Of a DNA stretch of 64,000 nt, positions 46,850 to 59,429 are shown in pieces. The notes beneath the pieces were generated by a model that was not told the origin of the DNA, searched no databases, and saw only the letters and a program-made list of their open reading frames with translations. The DNA is from RPQJ01 sp963744735. GTDB lineage: Bacteria > Pseudomonadota > Gammaproteobacteria > Steroidobacterales > Steroidobacteraceae. Made by a program: the position numbers and the translations under genes. Location of the stretch: assembly GCA_963744735.1 (NCBI GenBank), contig CAVUVH010000005.1:62001-126000 (forward strand), written 5' to 3'. The first letter of the stretch is position 1. Each line of letters opens with the position of its first letter.

Positions 46850-49643
46850 ATGGACAAGAGTTACTCCCCGCAGGCGATCGAATCCCGCATCTACGCGGCC
46901 TGGGAAGCGGCCGGCTGGTTTGCGCCCGCCGGCGACGGCGCGCCCTACTGCATCGTGATCCCGCCGCCGAACGTGACCGGCACGCTGCACATGGGGCACG
47001 CGTTCCAGCACACGCTGATGGACGTGCTGACGCGCCTGCACCGCATGGAAGGCGAGCGCACCCTGTGGCAGCCGGGCACCGATCACGCCGGCATCGCGAC
47101 GCAGATGGTGGTCGAGCGCCAGCTCGCGGCCCAGGGCCAGAGCCGCCACGACCTCGGCCGCGAACGCTTCGTCGAGCGCGTGTGGGAATGGAAGGAGCAA
47201 TCGGGCGGCACGATCTCGCGCCAGATGCGCCGGCTCGGCAACTCCGTCGACTGGTCGCGCGACCGCTTCACGATGGACGAGGGCCTCTCCGCAGCGGTGC
47301 GCGAAGTGTTCGTGCGCCTGCACGAGGAGGGGCTGATCTATCGCGGCCAGCGCCTCGTCAACTGGGACCCGGTGCTGCACACGGCGCTGTCGGACCTCGA
47401 GGTGATCGCCGAGCCCGAGGCCGGCAACCTCTGGCACCTGCGCTATCCGCTCGCCGACGGCAGCGGCCACCTGGTCGTCGCGACGACGCGCCCCGAGACG
47501 ATGCTCGGCGACACCGCCGTCGCGGTGAACCCGGAGGACGAGCGCTACCGGCACCTGGTCGGCCGGCAGGTCCGCCTGCCGCTCACCGGCCGCCTGGTCC
47601 CGATCATCGCCGACGACTACTGCGATCCGGCGTTCGGCAGCGGCTGCGTCAAGATCACGCCGGCGCACGACTTCAACGACTACGAGATCGGCAAGCGTCA
47701 CTCGCTGCCGCTGATCAACATCCTGACGGCGGACGCGGCGCTCAACGACGCAGTGCCCGAGCCGTACCGTGGCCTGGACCGCTTCGAGGCGCGCAAGCGC
47801 GTGGTCGCCGACCTCGAAGCGGCGGGCCTGCTCGAGAAAGTCGAGCCGCACATGCTGCCCGTGCCGCGCGGCGACCGCAGCGGCGCGGTGCTCGAGCCAT
47901 GGCTGACCGACCAGTGGTACGTGCGGATCGCCCCGCTCGCCGGCCCCGCGATCGCCGCCGTCGAGGACGGCCGCATCCGCTTCGTGCCGGACAACTGGTC
48001 CAAGACGTACTTCCAGTGGATGCGCAACATCCAGGACTGGTGCATCAGCCGCCAGCTCTGGTGGGGGCATCGCATCCCGGCGTGGTACGACGCCGACGGC
48101 AACATCTTCGTCGCGCACGACGAGGCCGGCGCGCAGGCCGCGGCCACGCGGCATCACGGCCGGCCCGTGGCGCTGCGACAGGACGAGGACGTGCTCGACA
48201 CCTGGTTCAGTTCGGCGCTGTGGCCGTTCTCGACGCTCGGCTGGCCGCAGCCAGACGCCGGAACTCAAGTCGTTCTACCCGACCGCCGTGCTGGTCACGG
48301 GTTTCGACATCATCTTCTTCTGGGTGGCCCGCATGATCATGCTGGGCCTCAAGTTCATGGATGAGGTGCCCTTCCGCGAGGTCTACATCACCGGGCTCAT
48401 CCGCGACGAGCACGGCAACAAGATGTCGAAGTCGAAGGGCAACATCATCGACCCGCTCGACCTGATCGACGGCATCGGGCTGGAGGACCTGGTCGCCAAG
48501 CGCACCACGGGCCTGATGCAGCCGCAGATGAAGACGGCGATCGAGAAGGCGACGCGCAAGCAGTTCCCGCAGGGCATCCCGTCGTTCGGCACCGATGCGC
48601 TGCGCTTCACCTTCGCCGCGCTCGCCACGATGGGCCGCGACATCCGCTTCGACCTGGGCCGCGTCGAGGGTTACCGCAACTTCTGCAACAAGCTGTGGAA
48701 CGCATCGCGTTACGTGCTGATGAACACCGAGGAACACGCGGCGGACAACGCGGGCGGGCCGTGCGAGTACTCGGTGGCGGACCGGTGGATCCGCGGGCGG
48801 CTCGGCGTGGCGGTCGCCAGCGTGCGCGCGAACCTCGCGGCCTACCGCTTCGACCTGGCCTCGCAGGCCATGTACGAGTTCGTCTGGTACGAGTTCTGCG
48901 ACTGGTACCTGGAGCTCTCGAAGCCCGTGCTGCAGTCGGCGGACGCCACCGCGGACGCGCGCCGCGGCACGCGCCGCACGCTGCTCGAGGTGCTCGAAGG
49001 CACGTTGCGCATGCTGCATCCGCTGATGCCCTTCATCACGGAGGAGATCTGGCAGAAGGTCGGCCCGCTGGCAGGACGCCGTGGCGAGACCCTGATGCTG
49101 CAGCCGTATCCGACGACTGCGGAATTCGCCGCCGACGCGGCGGCCGAGCGCGACATTGCGGCCGTGCAGGCCGTGGTGCTCGGCATCCGGCAGATCCGCG
49201 GCGAACTCGACGTGCCGCACTCACGCGCGACACCGGTCTACGTGCTGAGCGACAGGGCCGGCGACGCCGAGGCCCTTGCCGCGCTCGCGGCGACCCTGCG
49301 CAAGGTCGCCAACCTGGAGTCGATCGAGCTGGTCCGTTCCGAGGCCCACCTGCCGCCGTGCGCCATCGCCACCAGCGCCGGGCGCACGGTGCTCGCGCCG
49401 TTCGACCGGCTGGTCGACGACGTCTCGGCGGAACTTGCGCGGCTGGAGAAGCGCAGGGGCAAGGCGCAGCAGGAACTCGACCGGTGCCACGCCAAGCTCG
49501 GCAACGCGAATTTCGTCGCCAACGCGCCGGAGAGTGTCGTGACGCAGGAACGGGAACGCATCGCCGAATTCGAGCGCCAGCTCGGCCAGTTCGGCGAGCA
49601 GATGCGACGGCTCGCGGCGCTGGCCGCGTCGCGGGAGGCCTGA
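46850..49643 (+). CDS. valS: Valyl-tRNA synthetase, one frameshift
   Basis: Class I synthetase, about 930 residues. It starts MDKSYSPQAIESRIYAAWEA. The HIGH motif is in PPPNVTGTLHMGHAFQHTLM. The editing domain includes ATTRPETMLGDTAVAVNPED. KMSKS is in IRDEHGNKMSKSKGN. The anticodon-binding domain and the C-terminal coiled coil (ELARLEKRRGKAQQELDRCH) are complete. An extra C near 48252 breaks the frame in the middle; the next frame continues TPELKSFYPTAVLVTGFDII. Confidence 0.97.
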
Positions 49644-49644
49644 C

Positions 49645-50603
49645 ATGTCGAGCGCTGGCGAGACGAACCCCACGGCCGCTGCCGCCATGCGTGAACAGGT
49701 GGACGCCGCGGTGGCCGCGCTCAACCAGGTCATCCTCGGCAAGGACACGCAGGTGCGCCTGTGCCTGGCCTGCCTGCTGGCCCGCGGCCATCTGCTGATC
49801 GAGGACATCCCGGGCGTCGGCAAGACGACGCTGGCGCACGCGCTCGCCCACTCGCTCGGCCTGTCGTACCAGCGCATCCAGTTCACCAGCGACCTGCTGC
49901 CGGCGGACATCATCGGCGTATCGGTGTTCGAGGCCGACAGCGGGCAGTTCCGCTTCCACCGCGGCCCGGTGTTCGCGCAACTGGTGCTGGCCGACGAGGT
50001 CAACCGCGCGACGCCCAAGGCGCAGAGCGCGCTGCTCGAGGCCATGGAAGAACACCAGGTCACGGCCGACGGCCAGACCTATCCGCTGACCGAGCCGTTC
50101 TTCGTGATCGCGACCCAGAACCCGGCCTACCAGGTCGGCACCTACCCGCTGCCGGAGTCGCAGCTCGACCGCTTCCTGATGCGGATCGAACTCGGCTATC
50201 CGGCGGCATCGCTCGAGCGGCAACTGCTGCTCGGCCGCGACCGGCGCGACCTGCTGGCCGAGCTGCCGACGGCCATCACGCCGCAGCAGCTGCTGCGGCT
50301 GCAGGGGGCCGTGCCGCAGGTGCATGCTTCCGAGGCACTGCTCGACTACGTGCAGGCCGTGGCGCTGCACACGCGCCAGGCGCCGGAGTTCGAGGCGGGG
50401 ATGTCGCCGCGTGCCGTCATCGCGCTGCTGCGGGCCGCGCAGGCGTGGGCCTTCATGCACGGCCACGACGGCGTGCTGCCGGAGGACGTGCAGGCGGTGC
50501 TGCCGTCCGTGGTCGGGCACGGCTCGCACCGCGCGACGACGCGCGCTTCCGCAGCGCGGCCGAGGTCGGGCAGTTCGTGCTGGCTGCCGTCCCGGTTCCC
50601 TGA
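49645..50603 (+). CDS. MoxR-type AAA+ ATPase, frameshift near the end
   Basis: About 318 residues, starting one base after valS. Walker A is LIEDIPGVGKTTLAHALAHS, Walker B VLADEVNRATPKAQSALLEA and sensor 1 FFVIATQNPAYQVG. A short shift near 50535 precedes the end RFRSAAEVGQFVLAAVPVP. MoxR ATPases act as chaperones for metal insertion or VWA-protein maturation and usually sit before a DUF58 gene, as here. Confidence 0.94.
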
Positions 50604-50610
50604 CCAGCCC

Positions 50611-51606
50611 ATGCGCGGGCGGCTGCGTGAGCTGCGAGCGCGGATCGACCGCCGCGCACGCGCATGGATCCGGCGGCGCCAGGGCGCCGACACCGACCCG
50701 ATCGAGCTGCGCCGGCAGCGCATCTACATCCTGCCGACACGCCTGGGTGTCGCGTACGGCGCGATGCTGTTCGCGATGCTGCTCGGCGGCATGAACTACA
50801 ACAACAATCTCGGCCTCGCGCTGACGTTCCTGCTGGTGAGCCTCGGCCTGGTGACGATGCACCATTGCCACGGCACGCTGGCCGGCATCCGCCTGCGCCT
50901 GCTCGAGGCCGTGCCGGGTTTTGCCGGCGGCGAGGTCCGCTTCCGCTGGCTGCTCGAACACTCGGCGTCGGTGTCGCGGCCCGCGGTGGACGTCGGGCTC
51001 GAGCCGGCCGACCCGCGCGCAGCCACGGTCGACCTGCCGCCGCTCGGCGGCGAGGAAGCGACGCTGGTGCTCGCGGCCGAGCGCCGTGGCCGCGTGACGC
51101 TGGAGCGCTTCATCGTCTCGACCAGCCATCCGTTCGGGCTGTTCCGCGCCTGGGCGGTGGTGCATCCGACCCATTCCGCGATCGCATGGCCGCGTCCGGC
51201 AGCGCGCGGCAACACGGCGCCGCGCTCGGCCACCGACACCGGCGGCGCGCAGTCGGGCGCCAGCGGCGACGAGGACTTCGCCGGACTGCGGCCGTTCCAG
51301 GCAGGCGATTCGCTGCGCCGTGTCGCATGGAAAGCCTACGCCCGCGGCCAGGGACTGCACACCAAGCAATACGCCGGCATGGATGTCGTCTCGCACGTGT
51401 TCGATTTCGACAGCCTGACGGGCCTCGGCACCGAGGCAAGGCTCGAGCAGCTCTGCCGCTGGGTGCTCGACGCGCACGAGCGCAACGAGGCGTATGCGCT
51501 GAAGCTGCCGGGCCTGCGCATCGACACGAACGTCGGGCCCGCGCATCGCGAGCACTGCCTGAATGCGCTGGCCGTGTTCGACTGCCGCGGGCGGCGCCCG
51601 GCATGA
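50611..51606 (+). CDS. DUF58 domain protein
   Basis: 331 residues, intact. Two membrane helices lie near residues 45-80 (LGVAYGAMLFAMLLGGMNYN, LTFLLVSLGLVTMHHC). The DUF58 core has DEDFAGLRPFQAGDSLRRVA followed by WKAYARG. The conserved R-x-Y/F-x-x-GD-x-x-R pattern is that of the von Willebrand-like DUF58 family. Its stop overlaps the next ATG in ATGA. Probably a membrane partner of MoxR. Confidence 0.92.
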   Translation: MRGRLRELRARIDRRARAWIRRRQGADTDPIELRRQRIYILPTRLGVAYGAMLFAMLLGGMNYNNNLGLALTFLLVSLGLVTMHHCHGTLAGIRLRLLEAVPGFAGGEVRFRWLLEHSASVSRPAVDVGLEPADPRAATVDLPPLGGEEATLVLAAERRGRVTLERFIVSTSHPFGLFRAWAVVHPTHSAIAWPRPAARGNTAPRSATDTGGAQSGASGDEDFAGLRPFQAGDSLRRVAWKAYARGQGLHTKQYAGMDVVSHVFDFDSLTGLGTEARLEQLCRWVLDAHERNEAYALKLPGLRIDTNVGPAHREHCLNALAVFDCRGRRPA

Positions 51607-53569
51607 CTGAATCCGCGTCATTGCCAAGGATGCGCGGCTTGCCCTGGGTGCTGGCTGCGCTGGCGTCGGCGGTCGCTCCGCACGTGCCGCACCTGCCCGC
51701 CTGGGTGTCGCTGCTGCTGCTTGCCATTGCGACCTGGCGCTGGCTGGCGGACGCGCGCGGCTGGCCCCTGCCGCCGGTCTGGCTGCGCGTACTGCTGGTG
51801 CTGCTGTCGGCGGCGGCCATCCTCGCCACGTACCGCACGCTGAACGGCCTCGAGGCCGGCACCGCGTTCCTGGTGCTGATGGCCGCAGCCAAGCTGCTGG
51901 AGACGCGCACCGCGCGCGACCTGACGGTGCTGGTCTTCATCGCCTGGTTCCTGCTGTATGCGGCGCTGCTGCGCGACCAGAGCCTGCCGTACCTGCCGTG
52001 GCTGCTGGCCAGCGCTTACCTGAGTGCCGTGGCACTGATGCGCGTGCACGCCGCACAGGCGCAGGCGCCGGCACGGCACATCCTCCGCCGCACGGCCTGG
52101 CTCATGGCGCAGGCCGTGCCGCTCGCGCTGCTGCTGTTCCTGCTGTTTCCGCGGCTGCCGGGACCGTTCTGGGGCATCGACTCGCGCACCGAGGCGCGCA
52201 CGGGACTCGACGACGAGATGACGCCGGGCGACGTCTCGGACCTGAGCGCCTCGGGCGAAGTCGCCTTCCGCGTGCGCTTCCGCGGTGCGACCCCCGCGCC
52301 GGAGCAGCGCTACTGGCGCGGACCGGTGCTGCACGAGTTCGACGGGCGCAGCTGGCGACGCCCGCGGGCGCAGGCGTTTCCGGACACCACGGTCACGCCC
52401 AGGGGCGCGCCGATCGAGTACCAGATCACGCTGCAGCCCCACGGACGCCGCTGGGTGATGGCGCTCGACCTGCCGGCCGCCTGGCCGCAGCGCGAGATCT
52501 CCCAGTCCTTCGACCTGACCCTGCTCGCGGCCAGGAACATCAACAACGTCACCGCGTTCGACCTGGTCTCCTATCCGGACTCGGTCGCGGGCCTCGACCT
52601 GCCGGAATCGACGCGCCGCAAGGACCTCGACCTGCCGCGCGACGGCACCAACCCGCGCAGCGTGGCCCTGGGCCGCGAGCTCGCCGCGCGTCACGCGGGC
52701 GACCCGCTCGCCATCGCGGGCGAGATGCTGCGGACCTTCCGCGAGCAGCCGTTCGTGTACACGATGCAGCCGCCCCGGCTCGCGGACAACGCGGTCGACG
52801 AGTTCCTGTTCGCGACGCGCAAGGGCTTCTGCGAGCACTACGCCTCGGCATTCACCGTGGTCATGCGCGCCGCGGGCGTGCCTGCGCGCGTGGTCACCGG
52901 CTACCAGGGCGGTGAGTTCAATCCGCTCGGCGGATACCTGATCGTGCGGCAGTCGGACGCGCACGCGTGGGCCGAAGTGTGGATCCGCGACCGCGGCTGG
53001 CTGCGGGTGGATCCCACGGCCGCCGTGGCACCCGAGCGCATCCAGGGCGGCCTGATCGATGCCGTCGGCGCCGACGAACCCGTGCCGGGGCGGCTGCGCG
53101 AGGCGAGTGACGCCTGGCTGCAGGTCGAACTCGGCTGGGACATGATCAATGAATTCTGGAACCAGCGCATCGTGCGCTTCGACGCGCAGTCGCAGTTCGA
53201 CCTGCTGCGAGCGGCTCGGCATCGACGAGCCGGACTGGCGCGCGCTCGGTCTCGGCCTGGCCGGGAGCCTCGCCGCGTTCTTCCTGGCGCTGACCGGCTA
53301 CCTGGCGTGGCGCCACCGGCCGCCGCAGCGCGACTGGCCGGCACGACTGCATGCGGTGGTCGTGAGCCGACTGCGTCGCCGCGGCCTGGAGCCTGCGTTC
53401 GCCGAGGGCCCGATCGCGTATCTCGAGCGGGCGCGCAGCGGCATGCCCGGACCTCGCCCAACCACTGGACGAGATCCGGCACCTGTATGCGTCGCTGCGT
53501 TACGGTCCGGCGGCCCGGCCCGAGGCGCTGCAGCGCCTGAAGCACGCGGTCAACTCGCTGCGGCCCTGA
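51603..53569 (+). CDS. TgpA-type transglutaminase-like membrane protein, two frameshifts
   Basis: About 655 residues. Six membrane helices precede a periplasmic domain: WVLAALASAVAPHVPHLPAW, LLVLLSAAAILATYRTLNGL, LTVLVFIAWFLLYAALL and others. The transglutaminase core has the triad Cys in ATRKGFCEHYASAFTVVMRA, His in SDAHAWAEVW and Asp in LRVDPTA. Frameshifts near 53208 and 53450 precede the last helix (LAAFFLALTGYLAWR) and the C-terminal DUF4129-like tail ending HAVNSLRP. In Pseudomonas the homologue TgpA is an essential envelope protein. It is part of the MoxR-DUF58-TgpA operon. Confidence 0.92.
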
Positions 53570-53639
53570 GCACGGTCTGCCGGCGCCAGCGGGATGGCGG
53601 TCGGGTATGCTTTCGGCTCCTGAACGGGGGACTCCAACG

Positions 53640-53909
53640 ATGGCCGGAACCACAGACAAGAAATTCGAGGCAGCCGCCAACGACGTCAAGAAGCTGACGA
53701 AGCGGCCGGACGACGAGGACATGCTGCGGCTCTATGCCCTGTACAAGCAGGGCGCCGAAGGCGACGTGCAGGGCGAGCGACCGGGCGCGTTCTCGTTCGT
53801 GGATCGCGCCAAGTACGACGCGTGGGCGAAGCTCAAGGGCACCGACCAGGCCAAGGCGCGCGAGAACTACATCAAGCTGGTCGAGCGGCTGAAGAAGACC
53901 TACGGCTGA
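53640..53909 (+). CDS. Acyl-CoA-binding protein
   Basis: 89 residues: MAGTTDKKFEAAANDVKKLT, then RLYALYKQGAEGDVQGERPG and KYDAWAKLKGTDQAKARENY, the four-helix ACBP signature that binds acyl-CoA in the cytoplasm. It buffers and transports acyl-CoA esters. It is a single small gene, 70 bases after the tgpA gene and directly before the MtfA-like gene. Bacterial copies are less common than eukaryotic ones but known in proteobacteria. Confidence 0.95.
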   Translation: MAGTTDKKFEAAANDVKKLTKRPDDEDMLRLYALYKQGAEGDVQGERPGAFSFVDRAKYDAWAKLKGTDQAKARENYIKLVERLKKTYG

Positions 53910-53913
53910 ACCC

Positions 53914-54739
53914 GTGAGTGCCGCGATCGCTGCCATCCTGGCGGTCGCCGTCGCGGTGCTCGCCGCCCTGCTGCTGCCCCCGCTCTGGCGCCGCCGCCAG
54001 CGCCGGCGGGCATTCGCCGACCGCACTGCCCGCAGCAGTTCCGCGCGGCCATCGAGCGCAACGTGCCGGCGACGCGGTCATTGCCGCCGCCGCTCGCGCA
54101 CCGCCTCGAAGGACTCGTGATCTCGTTCCTGCGCGAGAAGCAGTTCGTCGGCTGCAACGGCCTCGAGATCACGGACGAGATCCGGGCGACGATCGCGGCG
54201 CAGGCGTGCCTGCTGCTGCTCGGACGACCCGGCCTGTACGACGAGTTGCAGTCGATCCTGGTGTATCCCGGCACCTTCTGGGTCGAGGACGAGGTGCATG
54301 ACGACGACGGGCTGGTGACGCACCGGCGCCGCGAACTCTCCGGCGAAGCCTGGGACTCGCATCGCATCATCCTGTCATGGGAGGACATCGCCGAGACGGC
54401 GCGCCAGCCGGCCGACGGCTACAACGTCGTGCTGCACGAGTTCGCGCACTACCTCGATGCGGAGGGGCTGGGCCTGCTCGGCCAGCGGCGCGGGCGAGGA
54501 CCATCGACGCCTGGCACAGGGACCTGGTCGCCGAATACGACGCGCTCTGCGATGCGGTGGATCGCGGCGAGGCGACGTTCCTGGATCCGTACGCCGCGGA
54601 AGACGAAGCCGAGTTCTTCGCGGTCGCGAGCGAGGAGTTCATCGAGTGCGCCGCCGAATTGCGGGAGGCGCATCCGCGGGTGTATGCGTTGCTCAGGGAG
54701 TTCTACGGCATCGACCCGGCGGACTGGGGCGTGCGGTAG
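53914..54739 (+). CDS. MtfA-like zinc-dependent peptidase, two frameshifts
   Basis: About 275 residues. The GTG at 53914 gives a membrane anchor (SAAIAAILAVAVAVLAALLL). After a shift near 54040: RLEGLVISFLREKQFVGCNG, LEITDEIRATIAAQACLLLL, SILVYPGTFWVEDEV, and the zinc motif VVLHEFAHYLDAEGLG. A shift near 54480 leads to ASEEFIECAAELREAHPRVY with the third zinc ligand and an end at 54739. MtfA in E. coli senses Mlc and modulates the glucose PTS; here the N-terminal anchor is a difference. Start codon choice is uncertain. Confidence 0.86.
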
Positions 54740-54764
54740 GTCGCTGACTGCGCTGCTCGGTGCG

Positions 54765-54808
54765 GCGGTGCAGGCGCGGTGGGCGTGCGGTGCAGGCGCG
54801 GTGGGCGT
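54765..54808. repeat. Tandem repeat, two copies of 22 bases
   Basis: Two identical 22-base units at 54765-54786 and 54787-54808, rich in GCGGTG. They abut the nested hairpin that follows. Confidence 0.7.
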
Positions 54809-54913
54809 CGGCGGGGCATCGAGCGCAAGGGGGACGCCGTGAATCCATCCCTGGAGGCTCGCGCGCGACATCCCTGTCGCGCGACGCCCCCTTGCACTCG
54901 ATACCCCGCCGAC
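54807..54913. repeat. Nested hairpin element
   Basis: Arms 54807-54833 and 54887-54913 pair over 27 bases with two mismatches. The enclosed 53 bases hold an internal palindrome around GACATCCCTGTC flanked by CGCGCG runs. It occupies the start of the 512-base gap 54740-55251, where no gene is recognisable. Confidence 0.65.
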
Positions 54914-55171
54914 ACCCGCCGCGCTGGATACCGTGTGCCAGGCAGCGATCATCATGAACCCGGCAGACATGGCGGCAACGCACGGCATGCCAGATCCCGG
55001 CAGACACGGTGGACCAGCGCTGGCAGTCTCGTGGCGATGCCGCAGGCCTCCAGCCGTTGCCACCGAACGGTGACGCGACCGCAGGCGAAGTGCCGCCGCC
55101 GGGCGCTGGCGAGGGCGTCGCGCGACAGGGATGTCGCGCGCGAGCCTCCAGGGACGGATTCACGGCGTCCC
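54831..55171. repeat. 59-base inverted repeat with 1 mismatch, spacer about 220 bases
   Basis: The right part of the nested hairpin (54831-54889) recurs in inverted form at 55113-55171 with a single mismatch. The spacer contains two copies of CCCGGCAGACA near 54959 and 54998. The layout looks like a mobile or REP-like element without its own gene, or paired REP clusters; no transposase is present. Confidence 0.7.
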
Positions 55172-55251
55172 TCGCGGGCGCCCGGCCGCGGCACTCCGCC
55201 TGCGGTCGCCGCACTGCGTCCTCCTTGCCTCGACTGGTAACGCAGCCGCCG

Positions 55252-56535
55252 TTACGACGGCGCGGGCTGCTCGCTGCGCGCCGACACCACCAGCAGCGCG
55301 CCGCCAGCGATGAACAACAGCAGGATCGACAGGATCGACAGCCGCGAGTCGCCGGTCACCGCCGCCGTGACGCCGACCAGCGTCGGCCCGAGGATCGCCG
55401 ACGCCTTGCCCATCATGTTGTAGAAGCCGAAGAACTCCGACGACTTGTCCTGCGGCACCAGGCGGCCGTAGTAGCTGCGGCTCAACGACTGGATGCCGCC
55501 CTGCACCAGCCCGACGACGAATGCCATCAGGTAGAAATCCCGCACGTCATCGAGCACGTAGGCGTAGCAGGTGGCCGCCACGTACACCGCCAGCGCGATG
55601 AAGATGCCGTTGCGCGCCCCGATCCTGGAGCCCAGCCAGCCGAACGCGAGGGCCGCGGGGAAAGCGACGAACTGCGTCAGCAGCAGCGCCTTCACCAGGT
55701 GCGACTGGTCGAAGCCGAGCGACAGGCCGTAGTCGACCGCCATCTTGATGACCGTGTTCACCCCGTCGATGTAGAGGATGTACGCGGCCAGGAACCACAG
55801 CAACGGCCGATAGCGGCGGATGTCGCGGAACGTGCCGGCGAGTTCGCCGAAGCCCGCGCGCGTGGCTTCCAGCCAGCCCATGCGCCCGCGCGGCGTGCCG
55901 CCGGCCGTTCGCTCCTGCACCAGCAGCATGCAGGGCAGCGCGAAGACGAGCCACCAGAGCCCGACGCTGACGAACGACCAGCGCACCGCCGCCGTGGCGT
56001 CCGCCAGGCCGAACCATTCGGGACGCTGGGTCATCAGCACGTTGAGCGCAAACAGCAGGCCGCCGCCCAGGTACCCGAGCGCATAGCCGAAACCGGAGAC
56101 GAGGTCGAACTCGTGCGGCTCGGCCACGTGCATCAGCAGCGAGTCGCTGAACACGATTCCGCCCCAGAAACCCAGCGAAGCCAGCAGGAACAGCAGCGCC
56201 GCGACCTGCCACTGGGCCTGCGGCACCAGCGCGAGACCCAGCGTGGCGACGGAACCCAGCACGGTGAAAGCGAGCAGCAGGCGCAGGCGCGAGCTGCTGC
56301 GGTCCGCGATGGCGCCGAGCACGGGCGCCATGAACGCGATCACGAGGCTGGCGATGCCGCTGGTCAGCCCGAGCCGGAACGTGCTTTCCGTCGCCGGCAC
56401 GCCGGCATTCCAGAACTGCTTGAAGAACACCGGGAAGAAGCCTGCCATCACGGTGCAGGCAAACGCCGAGTTGGCCCAGTCGTAGAACGCCCACGCGACC
56501 ACCGGCTTGCGGCGCAGGACGTTCCAGTGGCTCAC
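55252..56535 (-). CDS. MFS transporter, UMF1/Atg22-like
   Basis: 427 residues with about twelve membrane helices, intact. It starts MSHWNVLRRKPVVAWAFYDW and ANSAFACTVMAGFFPVFFKQ, the signature of the Atg22/UMF1 group. ADRSSSRLRLLLAFTVLGS matches the loop between helices 2 and 3; VQGGIQSLSRSYYGRLVPQD and SSEFFGFYNMMGKASAILGP the second half. Yeast Atg22 releases amino acids from the vacuole; the bacterial substrate is not known. It sits downstream of prfC with an 11-base gap. Confidence 0.92.
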   Translation of the reverse strand: MSHWNVLRRKPVVAWAFYDWANSAFACTVMAGFFPVFFKQFWNAGVPATESTFRLGLTSGIASLVIAFMAPVLGAIADRSSSRLRLLLAFTVLGSVATLGLALVPQAQWQVAALLFLLASLGFWGGIVFSDSLLMHVAEPHEFDLVSGFGYALGYLGGGLLFALNVLMTQRPEWFGLADATAAVRWSFVSVGLWWLVFALPCMLLVQERTAGGTPRGRMGWLEATRAGFGELAGTFRDIRRYRPLLWFLAAYILYIDGVNTVIKMAVDYGLSLGFDQSHLVKALLLTQFVAFPAALAFGWLGSRIGARNGIFIALAVYVAATCYAYVLDDVRDFYLMAFVVGLVQGGIQSLSRSYYGRLVPQDKSSEFFGFYNMMGKASAILGPTLVGVTAAVTGDSRLSILSILLLFIAGGALLVVSARSEQPAPS

Positions 56536-56545
56536 GGGTGGCGGC

Positions 56546-58137
<1,592 letters not shown>

Positions 58138-58141
<4 letters not shown>

Positions 58142-58638
58142 CCGCCGGATTTTACCGGCAATGAGAGCTTGAGGACCAACGCATCCTCGCGCCCGACCTC
58201 CGCCTGGTAATAACCGCGACGGCGGCCGACCTCGTTGAAGCCGAGCGACTGGTACAAGGCGATGGCGTGCAGGTTGGTCGGGCGGACCTCGAGGAACACC
58301 TCGTGCATGCCGGCCTGCGCCGAGCGCTCGAGCAGCAGCAGCATCATGCGCCGCCCGATCCCCCGCCCGCGCATGCCGGCGGCGACGCAGACGTTGAGCA
58401 CGTGGGCCTCGCCCGCGCCCATCGCGACGATGCCGTGAGCCACGACGGTGCCGGCATGCTCGGCCACGCGGCACAGGTAGCCGACCCGCAGGCAGTCGCG
58501 GAAGATGCCCTCGCTCCACGGATACGGGTAGGAGGCGCGCTCGACGGCACCGACCGCGGGCACGTCGAACGGCGTCATGGCGCGGAACCGCACCAGGTCC
58601 CGCGGCTCCGGACCGGGCGTGAACTCCGCAGCGCTCAC
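58138..58638 (-). CDS. rimI: Ribosomal protein S18 alanine N-acetyltransferase
   Basis: GNAT acetyltransferase, about 166 residues. I use the GTG at 58638, which overlaps the UDG stop (GTGA); an upstream ATG at 58680 would read through UDG. FRAMTPFDVPAVGAVERASY, YPYPWSEGIFRDCLRVG, VLNVCVAAGMRGRGIGRRMM with the acetyl-CoA loop, and VFLEVRPTNLHAIALYQSLG match RimI. Its placement between UDG and prfC is typical. Confidence 0.9.
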
Positions 58639-59426
58639 GTGCCGGCCCTGGCCGACGTTTCGGCCCCCAGCCGGTCGCACAGCTGCCGCGCCTGTACCAG
58701 GTCCTGCCAGGCCTTGCGCTTCTCACTGGGGCTGCGCAGCAGGTAAGCCGGATGGTAGGTGACCACCAGCGGCCAGCCCTGCGCGCCGAACGAATGCACC
58801 TTGCCTCGCAGCTTCGCAATCGGCGTCTCGGTCGCGAGCAGGTTCTGCGCCGCGATGCGGCCGACAGCGACCACCAGCGTCGGGTTGACCAGCGCCACCT
58901 GCCGCTCGAGATAGCCGCGGCAACTGGCGGCCTCCGCCGGCCGCGGATCGCGGTTGCCGGGCGGCCGGCACTTGAGCACGTTGGCGATGAAGACGTCTTC
59001 GCGGCGCAGCCCCAGTGCCCGCAGCATCGACGTCAGCAGCTGCCCGGCGCGTCCGACGAAGGGTTCGCCCTGGCGATCCTCCTCGGCGCCCGGGGCCTCG
59101 CCGATGAACATCCAGCGCGCGGTGGGGTTGCCCACGCCGAAGACCGTCTGGGTGCGGGTGGCGTGCAGTTCACAGCGCTGGCAGGCGGCTACGGCAGCGC
59201 GCAACTCGTCCCAGCCGAGGTCCGCGGCGAGCTCGGGTTGCGGGGCGACCGGCCGCTGCGGAACGCTGGCTTCGAGCCTGGCTGCGAGCCTGGTTTCGAC
59301 GGCTTGGCCTCGGCTGCCGGTTAGCGCGGCAGTGACAGGCGCCGGCGCAAGCGCAGGCGCGTCGCGCGGCACGTAGACGTCGACGCCGAGCGCCTGCAGG
59401 TACGCGGCCTGGCGCGCGTCGATCAT
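58635..59426 (-). CDS. Uracil-DNA glycosylase, family 4 (4Fe-4S)
   Basis: 263 residues. A variable N-terminus is followed by VAACQRCELHATRTQTVFGV with two cluster cysteines, MFIGEAPGAEEDRQGEPFVG with motif A, FIANVLKCRPPGNRDP with the third and ASCRGYLERQ with the fourth cysteine. Motif B is VVTYHPAYLLRSP. It removes uracil from DNA. Intact; four bases after pssA, overlapping rimI. Confidence 0.94.
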   Translation of the reverse strand: MIDARQAAYLQALGVDVYVPRDAPALAPAPVTAALTGSRGQAVETRLAARLEASVPQRPVAPQPELAADLGWDELRAAVAACQRCELHATRTQTVFGVGNPTARWMFIGEAPGAEEDRQGEPFVGRAGQLLTSMLRALGLRREDVFIANVLKCRPPGNRDPRPAEAASCRGYLERQVALVNPTLVVAVGRIAAQNLLATETPIAKLRGKVHSFGAQGWPLVVTYHPAYLLRSPSEKRKAWQDLVQARQLCDRLGAETSARAGT

Positions 59427-59429
59427 CGC

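Noticed and set aside
54765..54808. CRISPR array
   Set aside because: Only two directly abutting identical units with no spacers and no cas genes.
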